Below are positions 17,296 to 25,438 of a DNA stretch of 64,000 bases, piece by piece. How positions within the stretch are numbered: position 1 is the first letter of the stretch; each line of letters opens with the position of its first letter. The notes below the pieces were generated by a model. That model was not told the origin of the DNA, did not search any database, and saw nothing but the letters and a program-made list of their open reading frames with translations. Made by a program: the position numbers and the translations under genes. The DNA is from Streptomyces sp. NBC_00704 (GTDB lineage: Bacteria; Actinomycetota; Actinomycetes; Streptomycetales; Streptomycetaceae), in NCBI RefSeq assembly GCF_036226605.1, contig NZ_CP109001.1, positions 1 through 64,000 of the forward strand, given 5' to 3'.

Positions 17296-18024
17296 CTACC
17301 AGGGGACGGGCCCCTCGTCCGCCAGGCACACGCCCGACGGGCCGGACTCGTCCAGCAGGGCGAGCCGGACCACGACGGCGGCCCCTTCGGCGGGGGTGCG
17401 GGGGCCGCGGTGGTGGTTGATGTCCGTGGCCACCACTCCGGGCAGGGCCGCGTTGACCTTGACCGGGGTTCCCCGCAGCTCCTTGGCGTAGGCGACGGTG
17501 ACCGCGTTCAGGGCGGTCTTCGACGACTGGTAGGCGATCATGTTGACCCCCGCCAGCGGGGAGTCCGGGTCCGAGTTCAGGGTCAGCGACCCCACGTGGC
17601 TGGACAGGTTGACGATCCGGCCGGCCGGGGAGCGGCGCAGCAGCGGCAGCATCGCGTGGGTCACGGTGACCACGCCGAGGACGTTGGTCTCGTAGACCTC
17701 CCGCAGGTCGGCCGCGGTCGCCGCGCTCGGCGCGCCGGTGAAGCCGCCCGCGGTGCCGGCGTTGTTCACCAGGATGTCGAGCCGGCCGTGCCGCCGTTCG
17801 ATCTCGCGGGCCGCCTCGGCCACGCCCTCCGGGTCCGTCACGTCGAGCCGCAGCGCCGTCGCGGCGATGCCGTCCGCGGCCAGCGCGTCGGCGGCCTGCT
17901 TGCCGAGCGTCTCGTCGCGGGCGCCGACGACGACGACGATCCCCCGCTCGCCGAGCCGGCGGGCCACGGCGAACCCGATGCCCTTGTTGGCGCCGGTGAC
18001 GAGGGCGATCTTCTCGTCTGTCAC
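17296..18024 (-). CDS. Short-chain dehydrogenase/reductase
   Basis: A 242-aa classical SDR with cofactor motif TGANKGIG, structural NNAG and the catalytic YQSSK (Tyr-x-x-x-Lys). It begins with GTG at 18024. The carbonyl-reductase-like sequence differs from the ActIII-type ketoreductase at 58.3 kb, so it is probably a late tailoring reductase or the missing sugar 4-ketoreductase; the sequence does not decide. It is transcribed divergently from the FAD monooxygenase pair, with a 344-base shared regulatory region. Confidence 0.85.
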   Translation of the reverse strand: MTDEKIALVTGANKGIGFAVARRLGERGIVVVVGARDETLGKQAADALAADGIAATALRLDVTDPEGVAEAAREIERRHGRLDILVNNAGTAGGFTGAPSAATAADLREVYETNVLGVVTVTHAMLPLLRRSPAGRIVNLSSHVGSLTLNSDPDSPLAGVNMIAYQSSKTALNAVTVAYAKELRGTPVKVNAALPGVVATDINHHRGPRTPAEGAAVVVRLALLDESGPSGVCLADEGPVPW

Positions 18025-18076
18025 GTCAGCTTCCTTTCAGCGGCCGGTAATCTGCGCATTCACTCCGGGAAGATCC

Positions 18077-18133
18077 GGAAACCCGGGGAAACCCGGGGAA
18101 ACCCGGGAAGGCCCGGGAAGGCCCGGGAAGAAG
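18077..18133. repeat. Decamer tandem repeats with CCCGGG cores
   Basis: Five near-identical 10-bp units run head to tail: ACCCGGGGAA twice, ACCCGGGAAG once and GCCCGGGAAG twice. Each holds a palindromic CCCGGG core. They lie in the 344-base divergent gap between the SDR and the FAD monooxygenase. Apart from these repeats and StrR-type site D I see no gene in that gap. They may be a multi-site operator or a slippage-prone spacer. Confidence 0.6.
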
Positions 18134-18238
18134 AAAACCCGAAGGCGCCCGACGATATTGCTGCGGCGCGGACCGCGCACTCAAGCGTTCACCGCCGCCC
18201 GTTCGTCGCGGCTGATCACCGCCGCTGTTCACCGCCGT

Positions 18239-18267
18239 GTTCAATTGCGCCGACTCCACGGTCGAAC
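18239..18267. promoter_or_regulatory. StrR-type operator, site D
   Basis: Half-sites GTTCAATTG (18239-18247) and CGGTCGAAC (18259-18267) are separated by 11 bases. This is the most divergent of the four sites but has the same 29-bp geometry. It lies about 100 bases upstream of the FAD monooxygenase operon and in the divergent SDR promoter region. Confidence 0.65.
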
Positions 18268-18368
18268 ACCGCACCGCGCCCGCGGAATTCGGAATCGTTG
18301 CGACCCGAGATCGCCCTGAGTAGCTTCACCATGGCCAACCATTGCCACAGCGCAGAGGGCCTCAAAGA

Positions 18369-19892
18369 ATGAAGACAACTGACGTCATAGTGGTCGGTGC
18401 GGGGCCGGTCGGCCTGATGCTGGCCGGAGAACTGCGCCTGGGCGGGGCCGACGTGGCCGTCTACGACAGGCTGCCCGCCCCGACCGAGGAGTCCCGGGCA
18501 CTCGGCTTCAACCGGCGCACCGCCGAGTCGCTGGACCAGCGCGGGCTGCTGCCGCGCCTGGGCGCGTTCCGATGGGGCCCGATGGGCCACTTCGGCGGGG
18601 TCCGCTTCGACCTCGGCCTGCTCGACGAGGACCACAGCGGGGTGCTGGGCCTGTCCCAGACCAGGACGGAACAGGCCCTCGGCGCCTGGCTGGACGAACT
18701 CGGCGTGCCGGTGCGCCGCGCTCACGAGGTGAGCGCGCTGCGCGAGACGGCCGACGGCGTCGTGGTGTCCCTGACCGGTCCCGACGGCCACCGCGACGAG
18801 GCGGCCCGCTACGTGGTGGGCTGCGACGGCGCGGGCAGCACGGTGCGCGCGCTGGCCGGCATCCCCGCCACGGGCTGGGAGCCCACCCGCGGCATGTACA
18901 CCGCGGAGATCACCGGCGTCACCCCCCGCCCCCGGCCGATCGGCGAACGGCTGCCCGGCGGCCGCATGGTGGTGTGCACCCCGCTGGGCGAGGGCCGCTG
19001 CCGGGTCGTCGTCCACGACCCGGACCTGCCCGCCCGCCCGGAGCCGGGCGCGCTCACGTTCACCGAGGTCGCCGACGCGTGGCGGCGGCTGACGGGCGAG
19101 TCGATCCACGGCGCCCGGTGCCTGTGGCTGTGGGCCTCCGGCAACTCCTCCGCGCTGGCCCAGGAGTACCGGCGCGGCCGGGTGCTGCTGGCGGGCGACG
19201 CCGCCCACGAGATCCCCCCGCTCGCCGCCTGGGGGCTGAGCGCCGGACTTCAGGACGCGGCCAACCTCGGCTGGAAGCTGGCGGCGACGGTGCGGGGCCG
19301 GGCCCCCGAGGGCCTGCTGGACACCTACCACGCCGAACGCCACCCCGTCGGACGGCAGTTGATCCGCGACGCCCGCGCGGCCGCCAAGCTCTACCTCGGC
19401 GACGAGGCCATGGACCCGGTGCGCGAGGTGGTGGGCGAACTGCTGGCCCACAAGGACGCCGCCGAGCAGGTCGCCGGGGTCGTGAGCGGCCTCGGCATCC
19501 GCTACGACCTGGCCAAGGGCGACCACCCCCTGCTCGGCCGGCGCATGCCGCCCGGGACCGCGCTCACCCTCGCCGACGGCGCCGGCGTCCGCGTCGCCGA
19601 ACTCCTGCGCACCGGACGCGGCCTGCTGCTGACCACCCATGACGCCGACGCCCGCGTCGCCCGTGCGGCCGACGGGCTCGCCGACCGGGTCGAGGTCGTC
19701 ACCGGCGCCTGGGCCACCGCGCCCGGCGCCCCGCTCGACGCCGTCCTCGTGCGCCCCGACGGCTACGTCGCCTGGACCTCCCCCGGCACCGCCGACGACC
19801 TCGCCGAGGCGCTCGAGCGCTGGTTCGGCGCGGGCCGCGCCCCGCAGTCCGCCGGCCGGGGAACGCCGGCGGCGCCCCTCGTGAAGGAGTGA
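18369..19892 (+). CDS. FAD-dependent aromatic hydroxylase (class A, PgaE/RdmE type), copy 1
   Basis: A 507-aa flavoprotein monooxygenase. FAD-binding GAGPVG is at residues 10-15, the DG motif YVVGCDGAGSTVR is in the middle, and GDAAHEIPPLAAWGLSAGLQDA binds the flavin ribityl. The C-terminal thioredoxin-like domain is present. It would hydroxylate or oxidatively rearrange an angucyclinone. The third motif departs from the usual GDAAHxHPPxGGQGLN, with Glu and Leu-Ala-Ala at normally conserved sites, so its chemistry may be unusual. The downstream paralogue starts five bases later, and the two share a nearly identical 3' segment (19261-19830). Confidence 0.88.
   Translation: MKTTDVIVVGAGPVGLMLAGELRLGGADVAVYDRLPAPTEESRALGFNRRTAESLDQRGLLPRLGAFRWGPMGHFGGVRFDLGLLDEDHSGVLGLSQTRTEQALGAWLDELGVPVRRAHEVSALRETADGVVVSLTGPDGHRDEAARYVVGCDGAGSTVRALAGIPATGWEPTRGMYTAEITGVTPRPRPIGERLPGGRMVVCTPLGEGRCRVVVHDPDLPARPEPGALTFTEVADAWRRLTGESIHGARCLWLWASGNSSALAQEYRRGRVLLAGDAAHEIPPLAAWGLSAGLQDAANLGWKLAATVRGRAPEGLLDTYHAERHPVGRQLIRDARAAAKLYLGDEAMDPVREVVGELLAHKDAAEQVAGVVSGLGIRYDLAKGDHPLLGRRMPPGTALTLADGAGVRVAELLRTGRGLLLTTHDADARVARAADGLADRVEVVTGAWATAPGAPLDAVLVRPDGYVAWTSPGTADDLAEALERWFGAGRAPQSAGRGTPAAPLVKE
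19261..19830 (+). repeat. Direct repeat copy 1: homogenised 3' part of tandem FAD genes
   Basis: This segment matches 20783-21352 at a constant offset of 1522 bases. Identity is almost complete from about 19492 to the end, with scattered single-base changes. It is interrupted by a diverged stretch of about 60 bases near 19350-19410 and a shorter one near 19470-19490. The 5' halves of the two genes are much more diverged, so the pattern fits gene conversion after an older tandem duplication. Confidence 0.85.
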
Positions 19893-19896
19893 ACGC

Positions 19897-21426
19897 ATGG
19901 CCAGGGATGTGATCGTCGTCGGGGCCGGCCCCGTCGGACTGATGACGGCGGGCGAACTCAGGCTCCGCGGCGTGGACGTCGTCGTCTACGAGCGGCTGTC
20001 CGCCCCGACGCGCCAGTCGCGCGGCGCGAGCTTCACCAGGCGCACCGCCGAGTGCTTCGACCAGCGCGGCCTGCTCGGCCGGCTCGGCGCCACCGAACCC
20101 GCCGACAGCCACTTCGGCGGGCTGCCCATCGACCTCGGCATGCTGGACGAGGACCACTACGGGCACCGCGGGGTCTCCCAGTTCCGCACCGAGCGGATGC
20201 TGGAGGAGTGGGTGGGCGAACTCGGCGTGCCCGTCCTGCGCGGCCGGGAGGTGACCGCGCTGCGGCAGGACGACGACGAGGTCGTGGTGGACGTCGACGG
20301 CCCCGACGGGCCGGCCGAGGACCGCGCCGCGTACCTCGTCGGCTGCGACGGCGGCCGCAGCACCGTGCGCAGACTGGCCGGGATCGGCTTCCCCGGCACG
20401 GACGGCCGGCGCGGATTCCTCACGGCCGACGTCACCGGGATCGACACCCGCCGACGGCGCATCGGCGAGGACCTGCCCGGCGGCAGCATGGTCATGGCGA
20501 TGGACCTGGAGAACGGCGTCACCCGGGTCGTCGTCCACGAGGCGGGCACCCGACCGCCGGCCGACCGCGAGGCGATCGCCTTCGCCGACCTCGCCGACGC
20601 CTGGCAGCGGCTCACCGGCGAGTCCATCCACCACGGGCGGTGCCGCTGGATCAGCTGCTTCACCGACGCCTCACGGGCCGCCGCCGAGTACCGGCGCGGC
20701 CGGGTGTTCCTGGCGGGCGACGCCGCGCACGTGCAGCCCCCGGCGATGGCGCAGGGGCTGAGCGTGGGCGTGCAGGACGCGGTGAACCTCGGCTGGAAGC
20801 TGGCGGCGACGGTGCGGGGCGGGGCCCCCGAGGGCCTGCTGGACACCTACCACGCCGAACGCCACCCCGTCGGCGAGCAGTTGGCGCGCAACGCCCGCGC
20901 GGCGATCGAACTGCGGCTCACCGGCGAGGACATGGACCCGGTGCGCGAGGTGGTGGGCGAACTGCTGGCCCACAAGGACGCCGCCGAGTACGCGGCGGGC
21001 ATGCTGAGCAACCTCGGCATCCGCTACGACCTGGCCAAGGGCGACCACCCCCTGCTCGGCCGGCGCATGCCGCCCGGGACCGCGCTCACCCTCGCCGACG
21101 GCGCCGGCGTCTGCGTCGCCGAACTCCTGCGCACCGGACGCGGTCTGCTGCTGACCACCCATGACGCCGACGCCCGCGTCGCCCGTGCGGCCGACGGGCT
21201 CGCCGACCGGGTCGAGGTCGTCACCGGCGCCTGGGCCACCGCGCCCGGCGCCCCGCTCGACGCCGTCCTCGTGCGCCCCGACGGCTACGTCGCCTGGACC
21301 TCCCCCGGCACCGCCGACGACCTCGCCGAGGCGCTCGAGCGCTGGTTCGGCGGCGGCCACCGGCTCTCCAGCAGCCCTCGACCGACGGGCCAAGAGCCCC
21401 GGCCAGACTGCCAGGACCTGTCTTGA
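19897..21426 (+). CDS. FAD-dependent aromatic hydroxylase (class A, PgaE/RdmE type), copy 2
   Basis: A 509-aa paralogue of the preceding enzyme, with GAGPVG, YLVGCDGGRSTVRRLAG and GDAAHVQPPAMAQGLSVGVQDA. Its ATG lies four bases after the upstream stop, with AAGGAG as ribosome site, so the two genes are co-translated. The N-terminal substrate and FAD domains differ clearly from copy 1 while the C-terminal region is nearly identical. Two adjacent oxygenases suit a two-step oxidation such as ring opening and contraction in benzofluorene formation, but assignment to specific Alp/Kin enzymes is not possible by eye. Confidence 0.88.
   Translation: MARDVIVVGAGPVGLMTAGELRLRGVDVVVYERLSAPTRQSRGASFTRRTAECFDQRGLLGRLGATEPADSHFGGLPIDLGMLDEDHYGHRGVSQFRTERMLEEWVGELGVPVLRGREVTALRQDDDEVVVDVDGPDGPAEDRAAYLVGCDGGRSTVRRLAGIGFPGTDGRRGFLTADVTGIDTRRRRIGEDLPGGSMVMAMDLENGVTRVVVHEAGTRPPADREAIAFADLADAWQRLTGESIHHGRCRWISCFTDASRAAAEYRRGRVFLAGDAAHVQPPAMAQGLSVGVQDAVNLGWKLAATVRGGAPEGLLDTYHAERHPVGEQLARNARAAIELRLTGEDMDPVREVVGELLAHKDAAEYAAGMLSNLGIRYDLAKGDHPLLGRRMPPGTALTLADGAGVCVAELLRTGRGLLLTTHDADARVARAADGLADRVEVVTGAWATAPGAPLDAVLVRPDGYVAWTSPGTADDLAEALERWFGGGHRLSSSPRPTGQEPRPDCQDLS
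20783..21352 (+). repeat. Direct repeat copy 2 of the FAD gene 3' segment
   Basis: Partner of 19261-19830. The last 340 bases differ from copy 1 at only a few positions, for example GTCCGC versus GTCTGC near the start of the VAELLRTGRG segment. Confidence 0.85.
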
Positions 21427-21485
21427 CGCCGGACGCCGGCGCCGAGACGGCCTCTCACGACACTAACCACGAAGGATCTGGTGGA

Positions 21486-22964
21486 ATGGCTGGCACCGAA
21501 CAGGATCAGGTGAGTGGAAAGCCCCATGTGGTCGTCATCGGGGGTGGCATCGCGGGACTGGCGGCGGCGTTCCAGCTCCGCGACGAGCCGGTGCGGGTGA
21601 CGGTCCTGGAGGCGTCCTCCCGGCTCGGCGGGAAGCTGTCCGTCTCCGAGGTGGCGGGCGTCCCCGTCGACGAGGGGGCCGAGTCGCTGTACGCCAACCG
21701 GCGCCGGACGACCGGCCTCATCGCGGACGCGGGACTCGGCGAGAAGATCATGTCGGCCGGCGTCACCGCGTCGGCGATCTGGACCGCAGGAGCGGTACGG
21801 CACCAGCCGGACCGTCAGTTCATGGGCGTCCCCTGCGACCTGGACGACCTCGCCAGGTCCGGCGTGGTCTCCGCGGCGGGCGTCGAGCGGGCCCGGCAGG
21901 ACCTGGTGCTCCCCTCGTTCGACCGCGAGGGCGACGTCTCGGTCGCGGACCACGTCGGCGGACGCTTCGGCCAGGAGGTCGTGGACCGCCTGGTCGAACC
22001 GTTCCTCGCCGGCGTGTTCGCCGGCCGCGCGACGGACCTGTCGTTCGAGGCCACCCTCACGCCGCTGGCGAAGGCCGCCCGCTCGCACGTCTCGCTGGCG
22101 GACGCGGCGGCCTCGCTGACCCCCGTGCTCGCCGAGGGGGAGAAGCCGCCGCCCGTGCGGGTGGCGACCCTCGACGGCGGGTTCGGCTCGCTGCCCGCCG
22201 TGCTCGTGCGCGAGGTGCTCGCCGCGGCGCCCGACGCGACGGTGCGCACCGACGCCCCGGTGCGCGAACTGGCCCGCCGCGCCGACGGCTGGCGGGTGAC
22301 CGTGGGCACGGCCGGCGCCCCGGAGCACATCGACGCGGACGCCGTCGTCATAGCCGTCCCGGCAGGACCCGCCGGCAGCCTGCTCGCCCAGGTCCCCGGA
22401 ACCTCACGGGCCGTCTCGGCGTTCGCCGAGGTGCCCTACTCGAGCGTCGCGGTCGTCACCCTCGCCTACCCGCGCGCCGCGTTCCCCGGCGGCCTCTCCG
22501 GCCGCGGGTACGCCGCCTACCGGGTGCCCGCGAGCGAGGGCAAGGCCGTCAAGGAGGTCACGTTCACCACCGTGAAGTGGCCGCACCTGGCCGGCGAGGT
22601 GGAGATCGTGCGCTGCTCCATCGGCCGGTTCGGCGAGGAGGACCTGCTGCGGCGCGACGACGCCGACCTGGTGGCCCTGGCCACCGCGGAACTGGCCGAG
22701 GCCACGGGAGTGCGGGGCGCCCCGGTGGCCCGCCGCGTCAGCCGCTGGCAGGACGCCCTGCCGCAGTACACCGTCGGCCACTTCGACCGGGTGCGGCGCA
22801 TCCGCGAGACGGTCGCCGCCCAGCCCGGCCTCGCCGTGTGCGGCGCCCTGTACGACGGCGTGGGCGTCGGCGTGTGCATGGCCTCCGCGCGGCAGGCCAC
22901 CGAGCAGGTCCTGGCCCATGTGCGGCAGAACGCCGCCGCCCGCCCGGCGGCGGTCGGGGCCTGA
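21486..22964 (+). CDS. Protoporphyrinogen-oxidase-like FAD oxidoreductase
   Basis: A 492-aa flavin amine-oxidase-superfamily protein resembling HemY/HemG-type protoporphyrinogen oxidase. The dinucleotide motif VVIGGGIAGLAAAFQL is at about residues 15-30, and SSRLGGKLSVSEVAGVPVDEG follows as in the family. The C-terminal CGALYDGVGVGVCMASARQAT is the FAD-binding end motif. I chose the ATG at 21486, preceded by AAGGA; the frame is open further upstream. The gene follows the FAD pair after a 59-base gap. In a polyketide cluster it could dehydrogenate a hydroaromatic ring, and a stray heme gene is less likely. Confidence 0.82.
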   Translation: MAGTEQDQVSGKPHVVVIGGGIAGLAAAFQLRDEPVRVTVLEASSRLGGKLSVSEVAGVPVDEGAESLYANRRRTTGLIADAGLGEKIMSAGVTASAIWTAGAVRHQPDRQFMGVPCDLDDLARSGVVSAAGVERARQDLVLPSFDREGDVSVADHVGGRFGQEVVDRLVEPFLAGVFAGRATDLSFEATLTPLAKAARSHVSLADAAASLTPVLAEGEKPPPVRVATLDGGFGSLPAVLVREVLAAAPDATVRTDAPVRELARRADGWRVTVGTAGAPEHIDADAVVIAVPAGPAGSLLAQVPGTSRAVSAFAEVPYSSVAVVTLAYPRAAFPGGLSGRGYAAYRVPASEGKAVKEVTFTTVKWPHLAGEVEIVRCSIGRFGEEDLLRRDDADLVALATAELAEATGVRGAPVARRVSRWQDALPQYTVGHFDRVRRIRETVAAQPGLAVCGALYDGVGVGVCMASARQATEQVLAHVRQNAAARPAAVGA

Positions 22965-22980
22965 ACCGGCCCCCGCGCGA

Positions 22981-23024
22981 CACAGCAGCGGCCGTGCCCG
23001 ACGCCGGGCACGGCCGCTGCTGTG
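22981..23024. terminator. 20-bp perfect hairpin, convergent terminator
   Basis: Arms 22981-23000 (CACAGCAGCGGCCGTGCCCG) and 23005-23024 pair perfectly around a 4-base loop, between the convergent flavoenzyme genes ending at 22964 and 23040. Confidence 0.75.
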
Positions 23025-23039
23025 TGTGCGCCGCCGCGG

Positions 23040-24791
23040 TCAGCGCTCCAGCACCGCGGCGAACGCCCGGGCCAGGTGCTGCTCCGGGTCCCCGGCGCCG
23101 TCCGCGCTGCGCCAGGCGATGTGCTGGTCGGGACGGACCAGGAGCGCGCCGGCGTCGCCGATCTCCCGGACGGCCGCCCAGCCGCCGTCGACGTCCGCGT
23201 AGTCGCCGCCGTCGCCGATGCGGACCGTGGTGACGCGGACGGAGAACTTCTCCGCCACGCGGGCGGCCGCCTCGCACCAGGGCGCGCCCTGCGGGCCGGT
23301 GATCAGCGTGAAGTCGGTCCTGCCGGTGAGGTCGAGCGTCGACAGACGCCGGTCGCCGGCGGTGATCCAGGCGTGCGGCAGACGGTGCCCGGGGCGGGAC
23401 GTCGGCCGGTGCTCGTTGCGCATGGGGACGCGGGCCGGCGCCTCGCTGCCGTCCGCGACCAGTGCGCCGTCCTCGTAGTGGAAGCCGACCTCCATGTCGA
23501 GCGACTGGCAGCCCCCGCGGTGGGTGTGGAAGATCTCCAGGGCGCGCTGGCGCACGGTGTCGCCGAGCGGCGAGGGGTCGAAGTACGCCTCCAGGCGCTG
23601 CCTGCGGCGCCCCGCCGGGATGTTGTGGCCGGCGCCGACGGCGTCGATGACCGCCTGGTGGTGGACTGCGGCGGAGACCGCCCAGTCGACGTTCTCCCGT
23701 CCCACGGGCCGGCGCTCGGACTCGTAGGTGTCGATCAGGCCGGCGCTCGCGCGGCCGCCGAGCACCGCGGCCAGCTTCCAGGCGATGTTGTGCGCGTCCT
23801 GGATGCCGGTGTTCAGTCCGAGGCCGACGGCGGGGGGCTGGCGGTGCGCGGCGTCGCCGGCGATCAGCACCCGGCCGACCCGGTAGCGGTCGGCGAGGTG
23901 CGCGTGCACGATCCAGTCCGTCACCTTGTGGACCGTCACCTCCAGGTCCGGGATGCGCAGCAGCTCCCGGATCCTCGGCACGACGGTCTCGTCGTCCCAG
24001 CGTCCGGGCGGGCCGGGGGCGAAGTGCAGCCCCCACTGCTCGCACTCCTTGCCCCAGCGCGGCCCCATCTCGATGAGGTTGCAGGACAGGTCGGGGTCCT
24101 CCGGGCTGAGGAAGTGCGTGATGAGCGTGCCCTCCTCCCACCACGGGGACAGGTCGGCGGAGAAGTAGACGGTGGTGGTGTTGACCAGTCCGGGCGGGCC
24201 CTGCATCTCGATGCCGACCCCGGCCCCGACCATGCGGCCGCCGTCGGCGCCGATGAGGTACTGCGCCGTGACGGTGGTGGTCTCCCCGCTCTCCAGGTCG
24301 CGCACCTCGGCGACGACGTGGTCGCCCTCGTCGGAGAACGACAGCAGCTCGTGGTGGAACAGGATCCGCCCGGGATTGCGCTCCTCGGCGTGCCTGCGCA
24401 GGATCGGCTCCAGCCACATCTGCGGCAGCTTGGCGGGCAGCAGGGGTCCGGCCGCCGCGTAGGTCTCGCGCAGTTCGCCGCCGCCGAAGGCGTCCATCTC
24501 GTGGATCAGGCGCCGCTCCAGCGGCCCGTCGCCGGCGAGCGTGGTCTGCCAGCGCACCTTGCCGAACTTCTCCAGCGGCGCCGCCTCGGCGAGCACGTCG
24601 TCGGCGACGCCGTGCTGCCGGAAGATCTCCATCGTGCGCTGGTTGAGGTAGTGGGCCTTCGGAACCCTCGAGGTGTCCGCGTGCCGTTCCACCAGCAGAT
24701 GATCGACGCCCTGGTCGGACAGGAAGACGGAGGCGGACAAGCCGCATCCGCCACCGCCCACGATCAGAACCGGAACCTCGATGGCTCCCAT
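23040..24791 (-). CDS. FAD-dependent phenol hydroxylase-like monooxygenase (TfdB/PheA type)
   Basis: A 583-aa class A monooxygenase, longer than the PgaE-type enzymes of this cluster. FAD motif VLIVGGGGCGLSASVFL is at residues 8-24, DG motif YLIGADGGRMVGAG mid-protein, and GDAAHRQPPAVGLGLNTGIQDAHN is intact. The segment VPKAHYLNQRTMEIFRQHG is the hallmark of the 2,4-dichlorophenol/phenol hydroxylase group. It would ortho-hydroxylate a phenolic ring. It is transcribed on the minus strand just downstream of a PPOX-class gene (67 bases), convergent with the flavoenzyme at 21486. Confidence 0.87.
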   Translation of the reverse strand: MGAIEVPVLIVGGGGCGLSASVFLSDQGVDHLLVERHADTSRVPKAHYLNQRTMEIFRQHGVADDVLAEAAPLEKFGKVRWQTTLAGDGPLERRLIHEMDAFGGGELRETYAAAGPLLPAKLPQMWLEPILRRHAEERNPGRILFHHELLSFSDEGDHVVAEVRDLESGETTTVTAQYLIGADGGRMVGAGVGIEMQGPPGLVNTTTVYFSADLSPWWEEGTLITHFLSPEDPDLSCNLIEMGPRWGKECEQWGLHFAPGPPGRWDDETVVPRIRELLRIPDLEVTVHKVTDWIVHAHLADRYRVGRVLIAGDAAHRQPPAVGLGLNTGIQDAHNIAWKLAAVLGGRASAGLIDTYESERRPVGRENVDWAVSAAVHHQAVIDAVGAGHNIPAGRRRQRLEAYFDPSPLGDTVRQRALEIFHTHRGGCQSLDMEVGFHYEDGALVADGSEAPARVPMRNEHRPTSRPGHRLPHAWITAGDRRLSTLDLTGRTDFTLITGPQGAPWCEAAARVAEKFSVRVTTVRIGDGGDYADVDGGWAAVREIGDAGALLVRPDQHIAWRSADGAGDPEQHLARAFAAVLER

Positions 24792-24858
24792 ATTCGCCCC
24801 TTAAGGATCGACCGATGCCTTGCCAGTCGCAGCCTGGCAAAGCCGTCTTCAACTCCGG

Positions 24859-25353
24859 TCAAGCACGGCTGGACCGCAGCCACGACCTCTCGCGCCACGG
24901 GCGCCGCCGGCCGTCCTGCGCCGACCGCTCGCTGTAGGCCCAGCCGAGCCAGTCCTCGATGTCGACCGCCACGACGGGTCCGCCGTCTTGGAGGTAGCGG
25001 GCGCCGTCGAACTGCTCGTACTTGCGGTCCAGCAGGCCGAGCGCACGCGTGCGCTCCGGGCCGTCGTCGATCACCCGGGCGGTGCCGCGCAGCCGCACCC
25101 ACCACGCCTTCAGCCAGTCCTCGTCGTAGCAGTCGGCCAGGACCGTGACCCTCGGGTCGCGGTCGAGGTTGCGCAGCCGCTTGGGCCGCGGGTTGCCGCT
25201 CTTCGGCCTGTCGGTCGGCGAGTAGAAGACGTCGCCGTCGACCACGAAGATGATCGGCACGACATGGGCGCGCCCGCGTTCGTCGACCGTGGCCAGCCGC
25301 ACGGCCCGCTCCTGCTCGAACCGGCCGCGCATCTCTTCCTGCCCGAGTTTCAT
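24859..25353 (-). CDS. PPOX-class flavin/F420-binding split-barrel protein
   Basis: A 164-aa pyridoxamine-phosphate-oxidase-like split barrel. RAVRLATVDERGRAHVVPI and FVVDGDVFYSPTDRPK are the two strands that bind a flavin or F420 phosphate. The pattern (GNPRPKRLRNLDRDPRVTVL, then WWVRLRGTAR) matches the Rv0121c-like PPOX-class F420-dependent group. The ATG at 25353 follows AAGGAG. Gene order suggests co-transcription with the downstream phenol hydroxylase, so it may act as a late reductase or flavin partner; substrate unknown. Confidence 0.8.
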   Translation of the reverse strand: MKLGQEEMRGRFEQERAVRLATVDERGRAHVVPIIFVVDGDVFYSPTDRPKSGNPRPKRLRNLDRDPRVTVLADCYDEDWLKAWWVRLRGTARVIDDGPERTRALGLLDRKYEQFDGARYLQDGGPVVAVDIEDWLGWAYSERSAQDGRRRPWRERSWLRSSRA

Positions 25354-25438
25354 CACCGCTCCTTGTCTCCGGGTCCCCGGCGCCGGGCATGACGACGTGG
25401 ACGTCACGGCGCCGGTCTGTCGCGCGGGCCGGCAGGGC

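Noticed and set aside
18077..18133. CRISPR or insertion-sequence end
   Set aside because: Ten-base units without spacers and no transposase nearby; simple tandem repeat.
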